A DNA stretch of 64,000 bases. Source: Pomacea canaliculata (taxonomy: Eukaryota; Mollusca; Gastropoda; Architaenioglossa; Ampullariidae). The notes under the pieces were generated by a model. It was not told where the DNA came from. It ran no database searches and worked only from the letters and a program-made list of their open reading frames with translations. Below are positions 48,685 through 60,600 of the stretch, in pieces. The position numbers and the translations under genes were made by a program. The DNA lies in the NCBI RefSeq assembly GCF_003073045.1, contig NC_037599.1, forward strand, positions 21,890,555 through 21,954,554, in the 5' to 3' direction. Numbering within the stretch: position 1 is the stretch's first letter; the number at the start of each line of letters is the position of its first letter.

Positions 48685-51600
48685 ATGGCAGTCGACGGTA
48701 AGAATTTCAAAACAAGCTGCTCATTATTTCCCATCATAATTGATATTCTGCATATTCAATGTCTATTTCTGTGAGGATGTATATGGAAATGGGATTTTAA
48801 TTACGTTTTATCAGTTATTTAAACTTTATTATCTTTTTAAAAGCTATATTTACTCTATCGTCTTGGTCCAGGCGTGCTTTAACCTGTTTCACTATTAAAA
48901 TGTTTATAGCATAATGACGATACCTGCATTTCTTTTTCCCCAAAAAATTTTCTCTGTTGAAGTCTCTTGTTGAGTAGGAAACTTTAATGGCAACCATGTT
49001 TTTTTGCACGTCAAAATGCAAGCGAATAAAGGAAACTAGATTCTACGACTTATCACTTGATTAGGCATGCTGGATTCTTAGACTCATTAAGACTAATTGC
49101 CATGATTTTTGAGACTGAGGTTGCTGGTAACAAATTTGGTTTTTTGAGTTTGCAGTATTTTCTGGTCATCTTGTGTTGATAAAGGTATTAAAATAAAATT
49201 AAAATAAGAATTTACTCAAATAAAGAGTTTCACTTTTTTCCATATGAAAAGACGCTTAAATGAATGTAATGTGTATGATAATCAAGAGAGTTAGAGGGTA
49301 CACGAAGAAAATGAGGTTGCTGCTTACAATGAATAAATATGAAATTACCCTACCAAAATTTTTGATTCATAATATTCACAAATTAAGAAACTAATATGCA
49401 TCAGAAAGTCTTCTCTGTCACCAAACATATGAATAGCCCCAGCAGGTATTGCAGAATCGTCAAACCTTGATTTCTTCATTGATGGGACAAACATTTATGT
49501 AAATGCATTTATTATGTTAAAAATACTCCCACCATCACTAAATCTGATCAAAAGATTATTGCTGAACAATACTTAGTAAGTCTGATCTAAAAACAAATAG
49601 ACAATTTATGTAGAAAGACACCATAAAAGCTATCCAACACAACAATATCAGCATAAACTCTATAGTACTATATGCTCCAAACTACATTTGTAACACATAC
49701 ACCACTACTTTTGTTAACTTTTCCACTCTATACAGAGTTGATTCATGTGAAACATTTAATCCAATCAGTAGGACCAACTTTTCACCAGTGTTACATGTTC
49801 TTCATTGTTGGGATTGTTGGTAAGCATATTTTTCTGTTGTATGTTTACAAAAATAATAGAGGCTTCATCTAGTACAAAAGTCAGAGTTGAAGAGCTGCTC
49901 CAACAGGTGGTTTCACAATCAACAAAGTAAGTACTTTTTTGAGACTATGATTAGTATTTGCAAGGGCATATGTTTTAGATATAGTATGAGGACTACATGG
50001 GAAAACAGATCCGCTCAGGCTAAAATTACAGGAGGGATTAAAAAGTCTTAGATCATGTCAACGCAACATCTCAACAAAAGTGTGAAAAAGCTGTCCCCTT
50101 CTTGTTTCCCTTGACGTAAGCCTTTATCGGCACTAAGCACAGTAAGATTCATAGATCATAACTGAGATAAGAAATATTTCTCGTGGGCAAGGGACTGTAC
50201 TCTCTCTGAAGTATGTGACAAACTTGCATTAGCTGTTAAAAGATGTAAAAGGATGATGACTTTTTCAGCTTAAAATAATTCATTTTTATGACTTCAGGGA
50301 GGCAGCTGAAGTGAAAAAAAGAAAGAAAAAGAAAACAAAAGAGACAGATGAAAATACTGTGGTAAGATTACATATTCATAATTTTCTTATTAAAGAAGCA
50401 CAAAATAGTGCAAATTTTATGTGGGACTTTAGTGACTTGTGTGCTTTTTATTAGAACTTGTGAGATGTTACTACACTCAGAGTTAAATAGAGAGATGCAC
50501 ATTCATACGGTGTTTTAAATTACTTTCATCCATCATGTACTTCAGAGTTTCAAAATAATAAATATCATTAATTGATATAACTTCTGCATGCAGGATTAAG
50601 GAGTAAATGAGAATGTGGTCTCACTCATCTTGGTTGGTGTAGATAATATGGGATGCTTGAGGTAGTTTTATGATTACATGTTTATGTGTAACTTTTGTAT
50701 TCTGTATTCTGTCTGTCAGTCTGCACAAGGTTAAAGAGCACTGAGCTCTTGTGTGGGGGATTTGCTATTGCTAAATTCATATTTTACAAGATTTTAAAGT
50801 AATGTTTTAAAAACTACCTATGGCATGCAAATATAGATTGATGAAACTGAAACGTTATTTCAGTTGAATACGTCCTAAAAAGTATTTCACTTACGCCTTT
50901 GTGGGCTGTTTTATAACTATTGTTCTTTATTTTTCAGCTTTAAGACTTTATTTGTGTATTTTTTGCAGAGTTAACTTGCAATTTTTGTGTATTCAAACTA
51001 CATAATTGTGAATAAAAGCATTGTTTTTAAAAAAAAAAGGTGCAAAATAGCATCTAAGCTAAAATAGATGTGCACATTTGCAGTCCAGATGACTTAACTT
51101 GACATTGACAGATCTAAGTGACACTACTGTGGCAGTTTCTCCACATTCCCATGCCCTAAAAGGAGACTGCATAGTTCTTTGTGGTTATAAACATAGTTTT
51201 AATAATAATAATATAAAAATGCAAAATTTGTAAAGTGCATACTCACACCCCTAAGGAGCATGCTCTTAGCGCTAAACATTGACAGCATGTGAGGGACAGG
51301 AAAACAAACAAATAACATATGAACTATAAAAGGATCAACAACCATACTAAACGAAGAATAAAATCAAATACAGGAAACACAAAGAGGAACCAAAGAATAA
51401 GAGCTGAGAGTAACATGATATTGCAAAAAGAAGGGTGTGAAAAAGGACTATCATTATGGGAAAGGTTGTTAGGAGTAATGTTTACGGAAGAGGTGCGTTT
51501 TCAGTGCATGTTAAAAGGATTCAATAGTGGGTAGGTGTCAAATATGGAACAAGAGAGAGTTCCATTGTTTTGCTGTACAATAACCAAAAATCCTATGGCC

Positions 51601-54600
51601 ATATGTTGTTGTTTTGGTGACAGGAAATCCATAAAAATACAAAAAATCATTTTGCTAAAACTCAAAACAAATCTTGTGTGCAGAAACAGATTTTCTTCAT
51701 GGTCTCATGTTACAACTGGTGTAGATGACTGTAGCAGATGATCCATACTTTATCATTGAGTCCTTAAAGTGTACACATAGATGAATATATTTTAGTTAAA
51801 CAAGATGACTTTTTTTTGCCTATAGTACATACAGTTTAAAAATTTTGATTAAATTACAGATGATTCTGTTGCAAGTTTTCTGTATTTTCAAATATTTTCT
51901 TTAATTATCTCTTTTGGGGATGTTTACGGACAGCTTGAGTCCCTTCGTAAGGGGAGTGAAATCACAGGTCTGCACAAAGATGAAGATACAGCACTCTTGG
52001 CTAATATCTATGAGCCTGACAATAGTCCAAAGAATGAGAAGAGCAACAAACAGCGACAGAGGAAGCAGCAGCAAGCTGGTAATTGTTATTAAAAATGGCC
52101 AATAGAAGCAGCTCACTGCACTTCCACATGCAGATGCACAGGGATTCATTTTAGTTAAGTCCGTAAATTTTATGTGTGTGTTTGAGAGTGAGAGAGTGAG
52201 AATCATTTTTCAGAGTCTTCACTTACATGAGAAATTTCTTTTTCATTAAAAAAATAGCTTCTTCTTTAATTTCAGATGCAGAATCTTTCAAGACTTTGAA
52301 AGACAATATAGAGATTGCTGAATTGGACAAAAAGAAAGTGAAGAAAAAGAAAAATGTAGAAGAGACTTCTTTATCTTTTCCAGCAGATAAAATTTTGTAA
52401 GCATTTTTATTATCTTTTGGACCCATGTGGTTACAACATCCTTTTTTTCGCTTTCTACTGTTCTTTTCCAAGTCTGCTTTGGCCTCCCAACTCTCCTCTT
52501 CCTCTGAGGATTCCAGTCAAATGCCGGCTTGGCGATGGTGTCAGCTGGTTTGCGCAGGGTGTGTCCTATCCAGCCCCATTTGGGTTTTTTAATGTCTTGG
52601 CTAGTGGCATTCTGGTTGGTTCTTTTCCACAGGTTGCTGTTGGAGATCTTTTCAGGCCATCTTATTCCCAGAATATGGCATAGGCTTAGGTTGGTAATGG
52701 TCTGGATCTTGTTGATGGTGTTTGTCACTCTCCGTGTTTCAGAACCATACAGTAAGACTGCCTTCACATTGGTGTTGAAGATGCTGGTCTTACTGTAGAA
52801 GGATAATGTTTGGAAGTTCCAGATAGGGTTTAGACTGAAAGGGGGCTGCCCAAAACCGGGTCCACTGGTGAGGTGTTGTTGTGGCCCTAAGCTCCTCTCG
52901 GAGTAACAAGGACTAAACTAACTTTTATTAACTTTTAGAATTTTGTTGATCTGCTTTCATGTTAAGTATTGGTCATCAGTAGAAAAAGTCTGGATTTCTG
53001 TTCATTAAAATAGATATTTGCTATCCTTTGAAACAGTTTTTTTCTTACTTTTTCATGCATTTAAACCAAAATCCAAAGTCTACATTTCAGTGAAAGATTT
53101 TCTATAAATTGTCAATTTTTTTCTTGTAATATGGCTAGCAGAAGTAATATAATGACTTTATTGTTTGATAAAAAGTTTGACTTTTTTTTCTTCTTTTATA
53201 CTTGTTTTTAGAGAACTACCTCCAGCCGACTCATTCAAAACACCTATTCCCAAAGAAAGAAAGAAAAACAAAACAAAAAACATGACAGAGCCACCTGATA
53301 TTACAATAGCAGATCCAGAAATTCCTGATTCTCCTACAAAAATATCAAAAAAGAAGAAAAAAGAAGAGTTAATGGAGAAAGAAGTTCTTCCTGATGCAGA
53401 GAAACCATTGCCTGAAAGATCTAAACAAAAGAAGAAACAAACACCTGATGCGAAAATACTGAATAAGGACACCAGCGAAGCAGACACAACCATGTTGTCT
53501 CCCAAAGCAGTGAAGAAAAAGAAGAAAAAACCAGATGAGTTGCAGTCTAGTGATAAAGAAGACTTGCAGCCTATTCATAAACAAGATGGTTTGTCAGAAA
53601 ATGTGATGACATCCCCAAGGCAAAAGAAAAAGAAAAAAGCTAAAGAATCAGAGCCTCCCGAAGAGGTAAAGCCTTCATCATCAGACCCATCCGTTATTCC
53701 TTCTTCAGAAGACAAAAAGAAGAAAAAGGCAGGCTCAAAAATGTCTGCTGAGGCAGAAGAGAAAAAAGTATCAGAAGAAACTCAAGAAAGTGCTGAGGTC
53801 AGTAATATATATCTAGATTTGAAAAAAAAAGCTGTGAGGAGTGTATCGTTGCTGTATTCAGCCTGACAGTAATTTGATAATACTGTATATGCATGTGTGT
53901 GTCTGTTTTACCCATCTTGAATGAGCTGTTGTTGGTACAAAAACATTTGGGCAAAATGGTTTTCTATGGGTTTTTTTGGTTGTTTGTTTTTACTTTTGAA
54001 AATGTCACAAGTTCAGTCTTAGAAAATCTTATATAAAACCACTAGAATGCATTTTCAATTCATGCAGGTAATTTAATGGTCATGTTACTGTGCAGTAAAT
54101 GGAAGAGAAGTATAATTAATTTTTTTTAATAGTATGTTGATATCTTTCAAGAGTAGCAGACAGACTAAAGCAGTGGTTCTCAAAATGTGGTCTGTGGACC
54201 ACTTGTTGGCTGCAAGCATAAGTCAGGTGGTCAGTGGCTAACAGCCATCTTACGCGAGCAAAGTGATGTTTAAATCGCCAGATACTAATTAGTCCATTAT
54301 TGATTTCACACGAGTTTTAATTTTATTGATGCTCATTTGCATAAAACACTCACTTACCAACTAAGTCTTTATGTCACAGCATGAACATAGTGTCATTTCA
54401 CTACGTCATCCGTTGCCCCTTAGTAACACTGTGCAGTTCCTTATTTTTAATTTTTATGTGTTCTTTGCAAAGTATGTAATTTTATGTTTATTTATTACTA
54501 TACTACTGACTCAAAAGTACATTTAGTTTTGAATGAAAGAAATGCAGCAATTTAATTTGAAATTCACGGTACAGAGTGATTTTAGGCCTTGGTGGTCTGC

Positions 54601-57600
54601 CTTATTTTTTACTTCAGTAAAGTAGTCCGCAGTCCGAAATACTTTGAGAACCACTGTCCTAAAGAACACTTTGAATGCATGATGGGGAGAAAATAAATGT
54701 GGCAACTGGCATGGTAATTAAATATTACATTTTATTTTGGAAAATAGGGGGATGCGACAGGAAAGAAGAAAGCTAAAAAGAAGAGAGGTAATGTGCTTTT
54801 TATTGCTTTCTCTTTTTGTTTATACCATACATTTTGGAAAATAGGGGGCTATAGCATGAACAATGAACTTTTGTCTACATGTGCACACTTTACACATCTG
54901 TTTATTTTTAAGAAAAACATTCAGTGTTTTAAAGTACATTTAATGGTATGAACATTGCTGCATCATTTTTTTGAGTAAGAGTCCTGATGTCTCAGAAGCA
55001 AGCATCAATCAAGTAAATATGTGCAATTCTGCATTAAAGATTTTTGATTTTATACTTCTGTGTAGCTGATTTAAATAAAAGTGAGCAATGACAGGTACTA
55101 TATGCAATCATATTTACATGGCAGTTAAAGCCAAGGATGGTGCAGGTGATGCAGGCGTTGAAGCAGAAAAGATTGAGGAAGCACCTGCTGACATCCCAGA
55201 TGCAGGCGAGGTGCTGGCTGTCATGATACATCGCACAGACAAACTAAAAAATGACTTTAATATTTTGCATCCACTTGTCCGTGTTCACATTGTGGATGAA
55301 AACACTGGCCAGCATTTCCCCAAGCAACACAAGTGAGTAATATGAGATCTTTCTAGACATACCGAATAAGTTGACATTGTTTTTATTTTAGATTTTATTA
55401 ACAGCACAGCTGTATTGTTTGATCGACAAAGATTTTGGAGATTGTTACTCGAGCATAAGTTTTTTCAGAAATACTACACTTCCTGTACATACTGTGATTT
55501 TTGTTTTCATTACATGTGGCTTTCATTACATTACGTATGGTTTATTTTGTCATATTAGTTTTATATATATATTTTTCTATAAAAGGTATTTAAAATTTTT
55601 ATAATTGTAAGGAGATTTTCTTACCTGTTTATTTGTCAGCAAAGATTTTTCATGTGACCCAGGAATCCTTATAAGATGGTAAAGAGATTGTCACAATCTG
55701 AATTTTTCTCCTTTGTGTTCATTTACTTGATGAAATTTAGTTTTGCACACGACCCTTTCTGCTTCCCAGGGAGAGAGCTGTAACATCTTTCTATGAGACA
55801 TCACATGATAAAGTGGATTGTGTGTTACCTATCATGACTCAGCCATTCGACTTCAAGGAAAGAAAGTATGTACATTAGCAGTGTGTTCCACATTAAAATT
55901 CATCCTTTGAAAGTGTACCAGTGAGATTAAGAAGTATTTTAAAAAATATTCTTTGTTCAAAGGAACTCAGCTTGTTTTCAACCATTAGTGTTTGTTTAGA
56001 TATCATTATTCACTTGTTCAGAACTTATTACAAGTTTTAATTATCAGGCATTAGCAATGTCATAATTCATTTTGGGTTTTTTTTAAATATATGTCTTAAT
56101 GCTAATATTTTTCATATACTAAATATTTTGTTAAAAATCTCCAGATCAACAATACCTGCTTGGGAGGAGTTGTTAATTTTTAATGAGAACTACAACCACT
56201 TTATCCAAACGACCCCCAAGGCTCTCATCCTTTTTGAGGTTAGGAACAAATTTGTTTAGTCCCTCTTCTTCACATCCCTGTTTTGTCTTACTGTTTTTCC
56301 CCTTTTCTTTACATTTTATCTTTTGAGATAAATAAGGAATTTCAGAACCTTTAAAATCTTGAGATTTATTGCTTTATCTGTCTATATACAGTACACATAT
56401 TTGTTTTAAAGGTAGTGGCTACCTTTATTATATCTTCATTCAAAAGAGAGTTTTTGATTTTGGTTTGTTTGTATTGTTCTTGAAATATAATGACTTATTT
56501 ATCTTTTTTTTGCTGCTTGGACTTGACTTACATTAAGAACCTTCCATTTAGTCTTAAGCTTGGGTACTAGTTAGATATGTCTGATTCTTGTGGCTGTGAT
56601 GTTTTGCAGATTCTGGACTTCACAAGCATGAATTCTACTAACAATAGGCAAGAAACTGGCTGGTACCACATTGCTTGGGCTTTTCTGAAGGTGAGACTGC
56701 ATCATCAAAATTGTAAACAGAATTAGCCACTTGCATAAGAACTTGCTTGATGTGCACAATGGCCAGTAGGTAGACGCAAGACAGAATAGAGGTTTCTATA
56801 TTTTATTGTGAGAGAATCCATTTCAGATTTGTTCCCTCTTTCCCTGGTGAGCATTTCCTGTGGCTCTACCCATGTATACATCAACTGTAAAACATTGTTT
56901 GCCATTTCTACCAACCAATCAGCTGTTAACAACTCTTCTATCTTTTATCATCTTGAGAACCATCTCCCTTTAATGCCACCAGACAAGATCATTATTGTGA
57001 ATCAGCCCCTGTTGGTTATACCTGATGCAAGATAGGATTCATCTGAGAGACCAAGTAAAACCAAAAATTGACTAGACTACCCCATTGTCTTCTTTTGTCA
57101 AAGTTTCACCAGTTTTTACTGATGATAATGATTTTCATAGGCATTAGCTCAATCGACATATTGAAATGCCAAGAGGGCCTCAGCATTTACTGCTGACCAG
57201 CAGATGGAACTGCTGCTAGTTTGAGAATTTCGGTTCCCAGTCACTTAATCCCCAGACACTTCATCCCCGACACTTCATCCCCGACACTTCATCCCCGAGA
57301 CATTTAATCCCTAAGCACTTCATCCCCAGACACTTCATCCCTAAACTAAATTCTTAACTATAAAAAAATTATGAAGTCAGCGAAAAATTTTATTGAAATT
57401 TATTAATTAATCATACTTGAAATTCAAATAATTCAAATTCAAATCATGCTATTAACCTTCAACGTCATTTGAACATCTACAACATTAGTTAAATTCATAT
57501 AAGCAAGTAAATGTAATGTTTCGTCAACAATATGATATGAAAATTGTTCTTGAGTGTTCGCGAGGTAATTGCTGTTAATCAATATGAAAGGTAAGCTAAT

Positions 57601-60600
57601 GATCGGAGGTACAGAAGACGATCCATTGACTCATATCTCTCAACAATGTTGCTAATTCTCCTGGCTAACTCAGCGTATTTCTTCTTTGCACGTTTCTCTG
57701 TGCCGGCGCATGATTGTAGAACAGACGCCTTGTGTAGCTGACAATCCTTACGTAGACCATCAAGGAATTCGAAGGAATCGACGATGTCTTCCTCACATAC
57801 ATAGGCCAGTGCTGGGAGACATCTGACCATTCCACGTAACTCGTCGTCTTCGTCATAGTCACTTCTCATCCCCAGTTCAGAGACTTTGCGTAATACCGCT
57901 TGACTTAAGTGAAAGTAACAGCCCGTTACTTTACATGACTAAAAGCGGTCATCGCAGCTTTCTCAAAGTCTGTTACTATAGTCTCTGGAGCTGCATTAGG
58001 CACTAGCTCTCTAACTGCACCCAACAATCTATTATAGGTTGCTCTTGATTTGTCCTGAAGAGGAAGTGTCGGGGATTAAATGTCTCGGGGATGAAGTGTC
58101 TCGGGGATGAAGTGTCGGTGGATGAAGTGTCGGGGATGAAGTGTCTGGGATGAAGTGTCTGGGGATTAATGTCTCGGGGATGAAGTGTCGGGGATGAAGT
58201 GTCGGGGATGAAGTGTCTGGGGATTAAGTGACCGGACACCGAGAATTTCCTACTAAAGAACTAATTAGGGACTATTCCAGGAAAGGAACTCTGTAGTTAG
58301 AAGAATACATTCTTTATAGCTTCATAACTTGACATTGACTTCTTATATGACATCACGACTAAGCTAACATTGATCTTTTCACCACTTTATTTGCTGTCAT
58401 ATTGAAAGATTTGTAGTCAGGAATGCAATGGTATCAGTAATCATTTCTTAAGATTTAATTGATGTGTTTTCTGTCAGAGTACCACCAGAAAAAAAAATCT
58501 TGTTTCAAGAGTGTATTTCCTGTGATGCAAATCAGAGAATTATTAACAACAACAAAACTTCTGCTATGTTGTTTATTGATAATTTTTTATTTTGCAGATT
58601 GTTGGTGCCAATGACAAAATCAATGTTGGCTCTAGAGCTAGACTTCAGCTGTATCAAGTGCCACCTCGTAGAATCACCAAAAGGGATCAAGTAGAGGTAG
58701 GGGCACTTCACCTACATTTTCTAAGGAGAGATTGTATAGGTTTCAGCATAATGTCAGGTTTGGAAAACTAGGGATTCTTAAAGCTCTACGTGTAATGTGA
58801 TCATTGGAGGTCTTCAGATCCTTATTTTATAACAATACAATTTTATTTTGATTGTGCTTCCAGTTATCAATCTTTTAAGATGCTGATTATCAGTGAGGTA
58901 TAATTCTTGAACAGCCATACCAGTGGTGGAAGATGCCAAAACGAGATCCATACCCATCAACCTTGTATGTCACACTTAAGAACACTACACCACCCCTGGT
59001 AGTGGAGCCCTCTATGCGTTCTATGTTTGCCACACAGAAGGTAGGTTATTTCTTGGCTGTTGTTGTTATAAACTGGATCAGAGATACTATTACAAGAAGT
59101 TTCTAAAACCCTTTGTTTTATTTGCTTAGTAATAATAAGGGAATCGGCTCTCCTTGATTTTGTTTGTTTTGTGGTTGTGCTTCAATTTGGATAAAGGTGT
59201 TAGACCTTCATGTTTACTTGTGCTTCTGCTGTGTTTTCCTTCCTATTCTGGTTTGCAGCATTCTGCATATTATGTTATTTTGAAATGCGATGATATTCCT
59301 CCATGCATCACTCTCTTCGGCAGCGACCCTAACCCTTTTTGTAGTTTCATATGTTAACATTTCTTCATATTCTCAGGATTACTCATTATCTTCCCAATAT
59401 TCTTCTGATGTCACTGACCATATTCTCTGGAGTCCTTACTGTTAAATCTAGAGTAATCACCCTTTACTGCCAGAATCACAGCAAGTCCTGACACTGTTCT
59501 TCGTTCTACATCTTTGATACTATTTTGTTAACTTGTTCTACAATCTACATCTTTGTTACTATTTTGTTAACTTGTTCTACATCTTTGTAACTGTTTTGTT
59601 ATCTTGTTCAGCGCAATGAATCTGCCTTTGGCTGAGGTATTGCTGTTTATAAATTCCCACTTATTCCCACACATTATTATTAATTGTGGTAGATTGTGAA
59701 TCTCTATGAACAATGTGCTTTACTTCATTCACTGTAGTTTTGATATAGGAGTAAGTTTTTTTTATCTTTTAATTTTTTTTAATTTTATTGTTGTTATTGT
59801 TATTTTTTTTAGGAGCAAGGAGCTATGACTTATGAAGATCTCAAACGAAGCATGAACTGGGACACTAAAAATAACAGACTAGAAACAAGACCTATCACCA
59901 CTTGGACACGGTTGTTTGGTCAGCTGTGTCGAATTCCAAATGACCTAATCCTCACATTACCTGGGTTAAGAAAAGGCTGCTTTGTCATTTGCTTTTCTCA
60001 TGATGGCAGGTGAGTATGGTAAGATTTGCCTCTTTAACTCAGAGGCTAACCAAATGATTTAATTTTTCAGGTGCTAGAATAGTGTATATTTGTTAGAGTA
60101 CTCTATATTTATATATATTTTGGTCGTTTTTTCCCCCTGATATTTTTGCATATTTTTTGGTATCTTTGTTTTTTTCATATTTCAGAACTCTTGCATGTGC
60201 ATGTGGGGACAGAGATGGCAACCCTATCTTACTGTATGAGGTATAAGACAATTTTTGAATGATATGAAATTCAAAATCATTTTCATTTATAAAACATGTA
60301 TTAGTTTTTCTAGTGACTTTTAAAAATCCATTATTGTTTAGACAATTTTCAAAAAGAATCAGTACATTCTGAATAATTATTTTTATTGTTTCAAGCTTTT
60401 CATTTTTATTTCATAAAACGTTTTAGATGAGATGAATCATAGAAAGATGTTTTCAGTGCTCCCTTTAACTTTTGACAACATTTTTATGGTCAGACATTTT
60501 CAGTATTTACGTGCCACTTTATGCTCCTGTCTTAAACCAAAATCTTTCTCCAGATTCCTTCAGGAAAACAAAGAATGGAACTCAAAGGCCACTTCAGTCT

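Larger units (their letters stand above)
57232..58240 (-). mobile_element. Mutator-like (MULE) element with tandem-repeat ends and 9-bp TSD
   Basis: A perfect 9-bp duplication GAGAATTTC lies at 57223-57231 and 58241-58249. The termini are GGTTCCCAGTCACTT and, inverted, GGTGTCCGGTCACTT. Each end then runs into a minisatellite of CACTTCATCCCCGA-like units (about 57242-57350 and the inverted array 58064-58226). The - strand interior (about 58055-57579) encodes a MULE transposase core: [44 protein letters not shown] and [20 protein letters not shown]. An in-frame stop and truncation show it is defective. Confidence 0.93.

Noticed and set aside
53165..53866. Separate 233-residue Lys-rich gene
   Set aside because: The phases at 53212 and 53797 join it to neighbouring AHI1 exons. 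It is the Lys-rich N-terminal part of AHI1.
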